Below, one piece after another: positions 5,288 through 11,847 of a stretch of 11,847 bases of DNA. The stretch spans positions 1 through 11,847 of the forward strand of contig JADFNZ010000042.1 in NCBI GenBank assembly GCA_022563135.1. Direction: 5' to 3'. Below the pieces are notes generated by a model. It had not been told where the DNA came from, made no database searches, and saw nothing but the letters and a program-made list of their open reading frames with translations. A program made the translations under genes and the position numbers. Within the stretch, counting starts at the first letter, position 1. Every line of letters starts with the position of its first letter. The DNA comes from Chloroflexota bacterium (lineage in GTDB: Bacteria > Chloroflexota > Dehalococcoidia > DSTF01 > RBG-16-68-14).

Positions 5288-7792
5288 TTGAACATCCGCA
5301 GGTTCGAACGAAGGCAGGCGAAGCAAGCCCTGCCGGATGCGCTCCTCAGCATCGCCGCCTCTCTCCAGGACCCCGATGCCGCGAAGGACCCGCTCGAACA
5401 CATTGCGGCCGCCCTCTCAGAACACGAGGTCTCCTGTGCGCTGTTCACACAGCTCCCGAGCGGCGGGGGTCTGCGACTGGAGCAAACGACGATCCCGCTC
5501 GCGTCGGACGCGCGCGACGGGCCGGTCCACCTGCCGCGCATCGCCGCTGCACTCACCCGCGCGGAACCGCTCGCATACTCAGACATCCGGGAGGCGTTCA
5601 CGGACACGCCGGCCACGGGAGGCCGCCGGCCGCTCCTAACAGAGCGGGTGAGCGGCACGCTCATCGCCGCACCGTTGCGCGCCGCCGACGGCACGAACGC
5701 TGTGCTCTGCCTCGTATCGAGGCGGCTCTCGGACGGCGACCGCAACGCGGCCTGGTCGCTCGCCCTCCAACTCGGGAGCGCACTGGGCGCCGCCCGGCCG
5801 GCGAACGGTCCGGCGCAGACGGCTCAATCTCAAGCACAAGAGGGAGACCTTTCGCTCTTCCACGAGCTTACCCGCCGCTTCAGCTTCTCTCTCACCAGTG
5901 AGGAGATCATCAGAACGGCGGTGGAGGTGTTGACGCCCGCGCTCGGCCTCCAGCTTGCCGCCTCCGTCGCCTGCCGCAGCGGCGAGGACCTGGTCACCAT
6001 CTATCTCCCGCCGGACAGTGCGCAGGAGCTGGCCGGCAACACCGCAGCGGCCGCCCTGGACGCCTTTGTCCGTCTCACCGGCAACGCACACGAAGGTTGC
6101 AAGCGCCTGCCGTACCAGAGTGCCCGGCTTCCCGCCAAGGGTGGCCGGCGCAGCGACGGCGGCGCCGCCAGCGTCCTCGACGCGCCGCTCGTCATCGGCG
6201 GCGACGTGATCGGCCTGCTGCGGGCCGCTTCGCCAACGCCGGGCGCGTTTGACAACGCCGCCGAACGCACGTTTTACACCGTGGCGAACCAAGTCTCCCT
6301 GGCGCTGGAGCGGGTGACGTTGCAGCGGGAGGCCGAGCGGGCCTCGCTCGCCTCGCTCGCCGATAGCCTGAGCGACGGCATCGTCCTCGTCGACGCGGAG
6401 CTGCGTGTGACCTCGCTCAACAGCGCCGCGCATCGGCACCTCGAAACGCTGGTCGGCGTCCCGCTGGCCGAGGGCGCGAACCTGAGCGACACCCCGCTGG
6501 CCGGCATGACGCGCGAGGCGCTCTCCTCCGGCAAGCCCACGGCCCTGCGCGACCTCCCGACGAACCCGGCCGCGGCCGAGCGCCGCTACGGCGTGGCGAT
6601 GTCCGCGCCGCTCGCCGGCTCACCGGAGGGAACGGCGGCTGTGGTGATCCTGCGCGACGTCACCGAAGAGCGCCTCATGCAGGAGCGGCTCTTGCAATCC
6701 GAGAAGATGGTCTCCGTCGGCCAGCTCGTCTCCGGCGTTGCGCATGAGCTGAACAACCCCCTCACCGGCATCATGGGGTTCGCCCAGCTCCTGCTGGCGC
6801 GGGATCTGGATGAGAAGACGCAGCGCGACGTCAGCACCATCTACGCCGAGGCGGAACGCGCGGCCAAGATCGTCCAGAACCTGCTCTCCTTCGCCCGCCG
6901 GAGACGCGCGGACAAGGAGCCGGCCAACCTGAACGCCCTGATGGAGCGTGTGCTCGGCCTGCGCAGCTACGACTTGCGCGTCAAGAGCATCGACGTAGAG
7001 CTTGACCTCGATCCAACGCTGCCTGAGACGATGGTGGACGCCGACCAGATCCAGCAGGTCTTCCTGAACCTGATCATCAACGCCGAACAGGCGATGCTTT
7101 CCGCCGGAGAACGCGGCGTCCTGAAGGTGCGTTCGTGGCAGGAGGGCGGCGCCATTCGCCTCAGCCTGCAGGACGACGGCCCCGGCATGCAGCCGGAGAC
7201 GCTCCGCCGCATCTTTGACCCGTTCTTCACCACCAAGCAGACTGGCGAAGGCACGGGCCTGGGCCTCACCATCTCTTACGGCATCATCCAGGACCATGGC
7301 GGACGAATCTGGGCGGAGAGTCAGCCCGGCAGGGGCACGACGTTCATCCTGGAACTGCCGATCATCGAGGGCGTGAGGCCGCGCACCCTGGTGGAGGAGG
7401 CGCTCGCCGCCGCCGACCAGGGGCATGCCATCCTGGTCGTGGACGACGAGGAGAGCATCCAGCGCCTGCTGGGCAGCATCCTCGAGATCGACGGTCACCA
7501 TGTCGATACCGCCAGCAACGGCGTCGAAGCGCTGGAGCGCGTGAGCCAGCGCCACTACGACGTCGTCATTACCGACATCAAGATGCCCGAAATGGACGGC
7601 CCCACCCTCCACCAGCAGCTACAGAAGGTGAACCGGAGGCTCGCCGAGCGTACCGTCTTCATCACCGGAGACACCGTGAGCCCTGAGACGCGCGAGTTCC
7701 TGCAGCGGGTGCAGAACCCCTGCATCGCCAAGCCGTTCCGCGTGCGCCAGGTGCGCGAGACGATCTCGCGGATCCTGTCGGACGACGGGTAA
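5288..7792 (+). CDS. Hybrid sensor histidine kinase (GAF-GAF-PAS-HisKA-HATPase-REC)
   Basis: A predicted soluble hybrid kinase of 834 aa from the TTG start. Residues about 16-166 and 186-343 look like two GAF-type sensor domains, the second ending in the usual linker helix (QVSLALERVTLQREAE). About 356-461 is PAS-like (SDGIVLVDAELRVTSLNSAA). The dimerisation domain carries VAHELNNPLTGIMGFAQLLL with phospho-acceptor H486. The ATPase domain has the N box (NLIINAEQ, N598), DDGPGM (629-634), FDPFFTTK and GEGTGLGL (653-660). A C-terminal receiver (about 712-831) has the acidic pair in VVDDEE, phospho-acceptor D763 in TDIKMPEMDG, T793 and K815 (AKPF), all intact. No transmembrane segment is visible, so the signal is probably cytoplasmic. 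No separate response regulator or HPt gene lies nearby, so the output partner is unknown. It is divergent from rpsB. The ATG at 5201 would add 29 residues but lies upstream of the promoter. Confidence 0.93.
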   Translation: MNIRRFERRQAKQALPDALLSIAASLQDPDAAKDPLEHIAAALSEHEVSCALFTQLPSGGGLRLEQTTIPLASDARDGPVHLPRIAAALTRAEPLAYSDIREAFTDTPATGGRRPLLTERVSGTLIAAPLRAADGTNAVLCLVSRRLSDGDRNAAWSLALQLGSALGAARPANGPAQTAQSQAQEGDLSLFHELTRRFSFSLTSEEIIRTAVEVLTPALGLQLAASVACRSGEDLVTIYLPPDSAQELAGNTAAAALDAFVRLTGNAHEGCKRLPYQSARLPAKGGRRSDGGAASVLDAPLVIGGDVIGLLRAASPTPGAFDNAAERTFYTVANQVSLALERVTLQREAERASLASLADSLSDGIVLVDAELRVTSLNSAAHRHLETLVGVPLAEGANLSDTPLAGMTREALSSGKPTALRDLPTNPAAAERRYGVAMSAPLAGSPEGTAAVVILRDVTEERLMQERLLQSEKMVSVGQLVSGVAHELNNPLTGIMGFAQLLLARDLDEKTQRDVSTIYAEAERAAKIVQNLLSFARRRRADKEPANLNALMERVLGLRSYDLRVKSIDVELDLDPTLPETMVDADQIQQVFLNLIINAEQAMLSAGERGVLKVRSWQEGGAIRLSLQDDGPGMQPETLRRIFDPFFTTKQTGEGTGLGLTISYGIIQDHGGRIWAESQPGRGTTFILELPIIEGVRPRTLVEEALAAADQGHAILVVDDEESIQRLLGSILEIDGHHVDTASNGVEALERVSQRHYDVVITDIKMPEMDGPTLHQQLQKVNRRLAERTVFITGDTVSPETREFLQRVQNPCIAKPFRVRQVRETISRILSDDG

Positions 7793-7801
7793 CCGGCCGC
7801 C

Positions 7802-7831
7802 TCGACTGACTTCCGTTCGACCCGCTATCAT
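7802..7831 (+). promoter_or_regulatory. Possible promoter of the HAD/phosphatase gene pair
   Basis: TCGACT (7802-7807), an 18-nt spacer and TATCAT (7826-7831) form a moderate sigma70-like pair in the 69-nt gap after the kinase stop. No strong Shine-Dalgarno precedes the ATG at 7862. Read-through from the kinase promoter is an equally simple explanation, as no terminator is visible in the gap. Confidence 0.3.
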
Positions 7832-7861
7832 GGCTCTGCCCCACAGCGGGCCTGACGCACG

Positions 7862-8569
7862 ATGAGCACCATCCGCGGCATCCTCTATGACGCCGGCCGA
7901 ACGCTCGTCCACCCTCGGCCGGACGCGCCCGAGATCTGGGACTTCCTCGGCGGCCAGCTCGGCGTCGATCTGGCGCGCGAGCGGGCGCTGCCGGACGTCG
8001 GCCACTTCTTCTACCGGCGATTCGACCAGGACGGCCTCGGCGCGTACGACTCCGACGCCCGCGCCCGTAGCTTCTGGACGGAGTACTACGTGGGCGCGCT
8101 GATCGACGCGGGCGTGGAGCTGCCACGGCATCTGCTCTCTTCCGCCGGCGACGCTCTCTACGATTGGTATCAGCGGCCGGAGCAGTGGCAACCCTACGCG
8201 GAGGTTAAGGAGGTGCTCAGTCGCGCCCAGGCTCGCGGCCTCGTCCAGGGCATCGTGTCGGACTGGGGCACGGATCTCGTGCCGCTGCTCCATGCGCACG
8301 ACGTGACCCGCCACCTTGACTTCGTCGTCGCTTCCGCCGCAGTGGGCACGGCCAAGCCCCATCCCGACATCTTTCATGTCGCGCTCGATCGGGCCGGACT
8401 TCGCGCGGATGAGGTGATCTACGTCGGCGACTCCTATATCTCAGACGTGATCGGCGCGCGAGCCGCCGGCATCTCGCCGGTGCTGATCGACCGCGAGGGG
8501 AAGGCGCCATCGGTGGACTGCCCCGTCATCACCTCACTCCTAGAGCTCGAGCCCCTGATCGAGGCGTAA
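7862..8569 (+). CDS. HAD-superfamily hydrolase, subfamily IA
   Basis: A 235-aa HAD-fold protein. Motif I is YDAGRTLV with nucleophile D10. Motif II is IVSDWG (S133), motif III AKPHPDIF (K165) and motif IV YVGDSYISD (D190, D195). A helical cap of about residues 18-110 is inserted after motif I, as in subfamily IA. The residue two after the nucleophile is G12, not the Asp that acts as acid/base in most HAD phosphatases. This resembles the DAGGTL-type motif of HDHD3/REG-2-like members and could mean altered or weak phosphatase activity or a different chemistry. The substrate cannot be told from the sequence. It is followed after 1 nt by the histidine phosphatase gene (TAAcGTG), suggesting translational coupling and perhaps sequential or related phosphate chemistry. 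Confidence 0.9.
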   Translation: MSTIRGILYDAGRTLVHPRPDAPEIWDFLGGQLGVDLARERALPDVGHFFYRRFDQDGLGAYDSDARARSFWTEYYVGALIDAGVELPRHLLSSAGDALYDWYQRPEQWQPYAEVKEVLSRAQARGLVQGIVSDWGTDLVPLLHAHDVTRHLDFVVASAAVGTAKPHPDIFHVALDRAGLRADEVIYVGDSYISDVIGARAAGISPVLIDREGKAPSVDCPVITSLLELEPLIEA

Positions 8570-8570
8570 C

Positions 8571-9152
8571 GTGCGCCTCTCTCTGGTGCGCCACGCCGCG
8601 GTCACGGTCCGGCCCGGCAGCCTGCCACAGCACTGGCGCCTCTCGCCGGAAGGACGCGCGGCCGCGGAGGCGCTGGCCGGCGCGCCGCACTGGGCCGGGC
8701 TAACGACCGTCTACACGAGCCCGGAGCCAAAGGCCCTCGCCACCGCGCAGCGTCTAGCGGCGCCGCATGGATCGCCGGTCAGGATCGAGGCGGGCCTGCG
8801 CGAGGTCTCGCGGCCGGCCGCGATGTACGACGACTATCCTGCGATCGTCCGGCGTTTCCTCGCGGGGGAGCGCATCGACGGGTGGGAGAGCCGCGAGGAG
8901 GCGCAGCGGCGCGTAGAAGCGGGCATCGATGCGCTCGTTGCACAGAGCAACGGCGAGGACGTGGCTGCCGTCTCCCACGGGCTCGCCCTGACGCTCTACA
9001 TCGCGGGTCTGCTCGGCCTAGGAGAGAGCGCGGCCTTCGACCTCTGGTCAGCTATGCGCTTCCCGGACGTTGCGGTGCTCGATCCGGAGGTCGGCCGGCT
9101 GGCGCGCGGGTTCGGAGAGGACCCCGCGTTAGGTGAGAATCGCGACGGCTAG
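8571..9152 (+). CDS. Histidine phosphatase family protein (phosphoglycerate mutase-like)
   Basis: A 193-aa member of the branch-1 histidine phosphatase superfamily. The N-terminal motif is LVRHA (R7, H8 as the phospho-acceptor), where RHG is usual. YTSPEPKALATA (48-59) is the second block, with K54 at the place commonly held by the phosphate-pocket Arg. E78 in LREVS is a candidate proton donor. VSHG (134-137) supplies the second catalytic His, H136. The substrate is unknown; family members act on phosphosugars, nucleotides or phosphoproteins. The start is GTG, 1 nt after the HAD stop. The TAG stop overlaps the stop of the convergent ligase gene. Confidence 0.9.
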   Translation: MRLSLVRHAAVTVRPGSLPQHWRLSPEGRAAAEALAGAPHWAGLTTVYTSPEPKALATAQRLAAPHGSPVRIEAGLREVSRPAAMYDDYPAIVRRFLAGERIDGWESREEAQRRVEAGIDALVAQSNGEDVAAVSHGLALTLYIAGLLGLGESAAFDLWSAMRFPDVAVLDPEVGRLARGFGEDPALGENRDG

Positions 9153-11164
9153 TCGCAGGCGCCGCTCCAGCAGAAGATGATCATCCGTTGCTCCTGGGCG
9201 AGGTCTTCGAAGCCAAGCGCAGCGTAGAGTTCAACAATCCGTTGCCGAAGGGCCCTCTGGAACGGATCAAGTTGCAAAGCTCGCTCAACAAAGGGCAGAG
9301 CATCCTCAATCGGTGTGCCTTCAATCTCGGCTAGCTCAATCTTAGCCGCCGCGATCCCGACGAGTCGCCGATCGGGAACTAGAACATCGCTGCTTAGATA
9401 ATCACCGAACTCGGGTGTGAACCTGCTCACTGCGGTTTCAAGAACTCCAACTGCCTGGCGCAGCACCGCTGCTCTTTCATCCAATGGAACGAAGCGCGCC
9501 TGACGCTGGTAAGCGACCCCCTCGTCCTGCATGTAAGATTTTTGGATCGGATTCAGCGTTACTGCGCGGTCAAAGAGACGAATTGCTGTGGCATGATCGC
9601 CGCGCAGCACCGCCGCGCGCGCCTGGCTCGCCGCCAGGTCCGCCGCCGTCAGCGTGGCAGCCCAACCCAGCAGCGCCGCGCCCAGCAGTGTCAGCGCTAC
9701 GGCGCTGAACGCCGTCGCCAGCGTGCCTCCGGCCGGGCGGGCGTCCATCTCCTCTGGAGGCGGCTCCTCGGAGGCCGGAGACGGCCGCGCCAGCAGGCCC
9801 GCCATCGCTCCCAGGAGGAGCCACAGCGCCCAGGTCGTCATCGCCTCCGCGAAGCCGAAGAAGATCGCCGCCATGTAGCCAAGCACGCCTGCGCCCAAGC
9901 CAACGAACGCCAATCGCAGCGTGATGTCATCCGTCGCGAACGCGCGGCGGCCGCTATGCCAGAGGACGGCGCCGGCGAACGCCAGGAACGCGCCGAGCCC
10001 GAGCAGGCCGGTGCCCGAAGCCAGGTCCAGGAAGAAGTTGTGGCTGCTCTCCGGAGAGAACGATTTCGTTGTGATGCCTGCCAGGTCTGGCTGGTCGCGG
10101 TACTCGGCGAATAGAATCCCGAAGGAGTCCTGGCCGTGGCCCAGCAAGGGCTCATCGGAGAGCATGTCGACGCTCATCGACCAGAGCGAGAGCCGGGCGT
10201 CCAGCGGCTCGCTGTTCCTATCGCTGAAGATGGCGACGCGGCCCTGCGGCAATCCGACGAAGAAGACGACTAGCAGCGCGATGATCAGGGGGCCAGTCGT
10301 GAACACGCCGATGCCGGCCCAGAGCACCGTCGGCCTACCGCCCGCGCCCGGCTGCTCCGCCGCCGCCTCCTTGCGTTGGCGGCGACGTCTTCGCTGCTGT
10401 CGCGTGGCGCCGGAAGAACCCGAGAGCGTAGCCCCGATGCGCCGCCAGGTCGACTCCAACGCGGGGAGGAACCAGACGAGCGCGGCGACGCCCCAGATCA
10501 GGGCGACGAGGCCCATCGCCAGGTAGGCGGAACGGCTTACGGTGAAGAGCAGCGCGAAGAGCATGACGGTGATCCCGGCGGCGAAGCCGGCTTGCTGCCA
10601 CCGCTCCTTGGCCGTTAGCGCCAAGTAGATCGTGACGCTTATGGCTACGACCAGGAACGCGCCGAGCACGTTCGCCTGGCCCAGCGTGCCAAAAGGCCGT
10701 TCCACCGATCGTCCCGTCCAGTTCACCCAGTCCAGGTCAGCTTTCTGGATCAGCGCATACACCGCCGCGCCGAAGCCTCCGGCGAAGAGGCCCAGCAGGA
10801 TCCACCGGAGGTCTCCGGTGCTACGCACCGCCATCGCCGTGGCGGCGAAGAGCAGCAGGTAGAGGCCCGTGGTGGCGAGACCCTGATAGCGCTGCGACTC
10901 GCCCATGAGGCTCGCCCGCCAGTCCACCGCGAAGGCGAGCGCCAGCACGTTGACCGCGACGAACGCGGCAAGCGCGATCCAGAGCGAGATCGGCCAGCGT
11001 CTCGGCTGCCAGCGATCGCTCGCGAAGAGCACCGCGGCCCAGAGCAACGCGCCGCCTGTCAAGGCGGCGGTCGTCGCCAGCTTGGGCAGGACGACGGCAT
11101 CGTGCAGCGGCGTCACGATCACGATGGGAACGAGGAACGCAAGCAGTGCCAGGATGTAGACCAT
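9149..11164 (-). CDS. O-antigen ligase/Wzy-family membrane protein with C-terminal TPR-like region
   Basis: A 671-aa polytopic membrane protein. Hydrophobic segments cover about residues 3-20, 30-48, 58-80, 95-113, 120-138, 162-183, 190-208, 213-233, 282-305, 380-400, 416-437, 442-459 and 482-503. Wzy_C-type motifs are FGTLGQANVLGAF (158-170), SRSAYLA (210-216), a loop with R324 and GHGQDSF (342-348), and SSHNFFLDLASGTGLLGLG (373-391). Such proteins ligate or polymerise undecaprenyl-linked polysaccharide at the outer face of the membrane. Here they may act in capsule, S-layer glycan or protein glycosylation. A very basic loop (255-265, mostly Arg) sits between membrane segments and is probably cytoplasmic. 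Residues about 510-660 form a TPR-like helical domain (RGDHATAIRLFDRAVTLNP; ALPFVERALQLDP). The DNA for this part has clearly lower GC than the rest. CAGGAG (11171-11176) lies 6 nt before the ATG. Confidence 0.88.
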   Translation of the reverse strand: MVYILALLAFLVPIVIVTPLHDAVVLPKLATTAALTGGALLWAAVLFASDRWQPRRWPISLWIALAAFVAVNVLALAFAVDWRASLMGESQRYQGLATTGLYLLLFAATAMAVRSTGDLRWILLGLFAGGFGAAVYALIQKADLDWVNWTGRSVERPFGTLGQANVLGAFLVVAISVTIYLALTAKERWQQAGFAAGITVMLFALLFTVSRSAYLAMGLVALIWGVAALVWFLPALESTWRRIGATLSGSSGATRQQRRRRRQRKEAAAEQPGAGGRPTVLWAGIGVFTTGPLIIALLVVFFVGLPQGRVAIFSDRNSEPLDARLSLWSMSVDMLSDEPLLGHGQDSFGILFAEYRDQPDLAGITTKSFSPESSHNFFLDLASGTGLLGLGAFLAFAGAVLWHSGRRAFATDDITLRLAFVGLGAGVLGYMAAIFFGFAEAMTTWALWLLLGAMAGLLARPSPASEEPPPEEMDARPAGGTLATAFSAVALTLLGAALLGWAATLTAADLAASQARAAVLRGDHATAIRLFDRAVTLNPIQKSYMQDEGVAYQRQARFVPLDERAAVLRQAVGVLETAVSRFTPEFGDYLSSDVLVPDRRLVGIAAAKIELAEIEGTPIEDALPFVERALQLDPFQRALRQRIVELYAALGFEDLAQEQRMIIFCWSGACD

Positions 11165-11170
11165 ACGCCG

Positions 11171-11176
11171 CTCCTG
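11171..11176 (-). promoter_or_regulatory. Ribosome binding site of the ligase-like gene
   Basis: The minus strand reads CAGGAG with a 6-nt spacer to the ATG at 11164, supporting that start. Confidence 0.55.
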
Positions 11177-11217
11177 AAGGCGGAGGCGCCTGTCCTGTCT
11201 AACGAAGAATGTAACGC

Positions 11218-11226
11218 TTTATACCA
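11218..11226 (-). promoter_or_regulatory. Extended -10 promoter candidate for the ligase-like gene
   Basis: In the 83-nt gap after hisI the minus strand reads TGG-TATAAA, an extended -10 (TGn plus a TATAAT-like hexamer). No good -35 is visible, as expected for this class. Transcription would start near 11211, about 46 nt before the ATG, so the gene could be expressed apart from the his genes. Confidence 0.45.
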
Positions 11227-11247
11227 GACGCGCCGCTGGGACGCTCG

Positions 11248-11583
11248 TCACGAGACCGACAGCGGGTTGTGGAAACAGCTCCGTTCGCCGGTGTGGCAGG
11301 CAGGGCCAACCGGGTGCACGCGCACGACGACGGCATCGCGGTCACAGTCGGCCGCGACGCTCTCGACGTGGAGGACGTTGCCGGACGTGTCGCCCTTGCG
11401 CATCAGCCTGCCCTCCGCGCGGCTGAAGCGCCACACCTGCTTCGATTCGCGCGTGCGACGCAGCGCCTCCTCATCCATGTAGAAGAGCGTGAGCACCTCG
11501 CCGGTGTCTGCGTCCTGAATGATCGCCGGAATAAGCCCGCCGCCCTTGGCGAAGTCCAGTTCGGTCGCCTCTTCGTCTGCCAC
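11248..11583 (-). CDS. hisI: Phosphoribosyl-AMP cyclohydrolase
   Basis: HisI opens the adenine ring of phosphoribosyl-AMP in histidine synthesis, using zinc and magnesium in a dimer. From the GTG start the protein is 111 aa, the standard length for a stand-alone enzyme without a fused HisE domain. Visible motifs are LIPAIIQD, GEVLTLFYMDEEAL, KGDTSGN (63-69), the metal-binding DCDRD (D79, D81, D83; C80) and CHTGERSCF with C96 and C103, which complete the zinc site. In the segment before KG, Met61 stands where Trp is more usual. The start is set by AGGAGG (11593-11598), 9 nt upstream and overlapping the hisF stop. Reading further upstream to an ATG at 11694 would run across hisF and is rejected. 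Confidence 0.96.
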   Translation of the reverse strand: MADEEATELDFAKGGGLIPAIIQDADTGEVLTLFYMDEEALRRTRESKQVWRFSRAEGRLMRKGDTSGNVLHVESVAADCDRDAVVVRVHPVGPACHTGERSCFHNPLSVS

Positions 11584-11592
11584 CGTTCGCGT

Positions 11593-11598
11593 CCTCCT
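11593..11598 (-). promoter_or_regulatory. Ribosome binding site of hisI
   Basis: The minus strand reads AGGAGG, 9 nt before GTG. The motif shares bases with the hisF TAG stop, so hisI is probably translationally coupled to hisF. Confidence 0.65.
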
Positions 11599-11847
11599 AG
11601 AGCCGCACGGGTATCCCGTGGCCGGCCAGATACTCCTTCGTCTCGCGGATCGAGTAAGTGCCGAAGTGAAAGATGCTGGCCGCCAGCACCGCATCGGCCT
11701 TCCCTTCGACGATCGCTTCGGCCATGTGGCGCGGCTCGCCGCAGCCGCCGGAGGCGATCACCGGCACGGCCACCGCCTCGGAGACGGCGCGGGTGAGCGG
11801 CAGGTCGTAGCCGTTCAGGTGGCCATCCGCGTCCATAGAGGTGAGCA
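11597..11847 (-). CDS. hisF: Imidazole glycerol phosphate synthase cyclase subunit, C-terminal part
   Basis: The last 82 residues of HisF, with the N-terminal part beyond the right edge. HisF forms the synthase with the glutaminase HisH and makes IGP and AICAR. The visible part begins at [15 protein letters not shown]. The Asp in TSMDADG corresponds to the second catalytic Asp of the half-barrel pair. It continues through [15 protein letters not shown] and [19 protein letters not shown], which build the C-terminal phosphate site, and ends with the usual [13 protein letters not shown]. It is upstream of hisI in the same direction with a 13-nt gap, the common hisF-hisI order. Confidence 0.96.
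   Translation of the reverse strand, partial: LTSMDADGHLNGYDLPLTRAVSEAVAVPVIASGGCGEPRHMAEAIVEGKADAVLAASIFHFGTYSIRETKEYLAGHGIPVRL

Noticed and set aside
5049..5291. Small open frames in the rpsB-kinase intergenic region on both strands
   Set aside because: They cross both predicted promoters and the start of rpsB or of the kinase, have no ribosome site and show no domain.
6620..7612. Long minus-strand open frame (330 codons) opposite the histidine kinase
   Set aside because: It lies wholly against the HisKA, ATPase and receiver motifs of a certain gene, with no ribosome site and no recognisable domain.
11584..11694. N-terminal extension of hisI to an upstream ATG
   Set aside because: The added 37 residues lie in another frame of hisF and are Arg-rich. 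The GTG at 11583 has a perfect ribosome site and gives the standard length.

Overview
The window is a GC-rich bacterial chromosomal segment that is almost fully coding. Genes run off both ends. The left half is the widely conserved translation/envelope operon rpsB-tsf-pyrH-frr-uppS-cdsA, on the minus strand (about 5068 down to 837). Elongation factor Ts is the short form (171 aa, one core subdomain), several starts are TTG or GTG, and genes are packed with ATGA stop/start overlaps. This suits a high-GC lineage such as Chloroflexota (Dehalococcoidia-like). That assignment is inference from gene form and style, not from a database match.

Region by region: 1-697 (minus) is the N-terminal part of a protein that runs off the left edge. 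It carries a D...QxK nuclease-like signature resembling the N-terminal region of AIPR (abortive phage infection) proteins. By eye its GC is about 54%, against roughly 70% in the neighbouring operon. 698-836 holds a pair of near-identical palindromes in inverted orientation, a REP/MITE-like element. 837-5068 is the housekeeping operon. 5069-5287 is a divergent control region with two back-to-back sigma70-type promoters and a 14-bp perfect palindrome. 5288-7792 (plus) is a GAF-GAF-PAS-like hybrid histidine kinase with a C-terminal receiver. 7862-8569 and 8571-9152 (plus) are two small phosphatase-superfamily proteins, HAD and histidine phosphatase, probably translationally coupled. 9149-11164 (minus) is a multi-spanning O-antigen-ligase/Wzy-family protein with a C-terminal TPR-like region. 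11248-11847 (minus) is hisI and the 3' end of hisF.

The operon joins ribosome production (S2, EF-Ts, RRF), UMP supply (PyrH), undecaprenyl diphosphate synthesis (UppS) and CDP-diacylglycerol synthesis (CdsA). The genes to the right are signalling and envelope genes next to histidine biosynthesis.

The most interesting parts are accessory. One is the left edge, where the conserved operon stops after cdsA and is followed by the palindrome pair and the AIPR-like gene, a possible edge of a defence island. The other is the abrupt GC and codon-usage change inside the ligase gene at about 9600, exactly where the TPR-like module begins. No tRNA, rRNA, CRISPR array, insertion sequence or complete new multigene system was seen.
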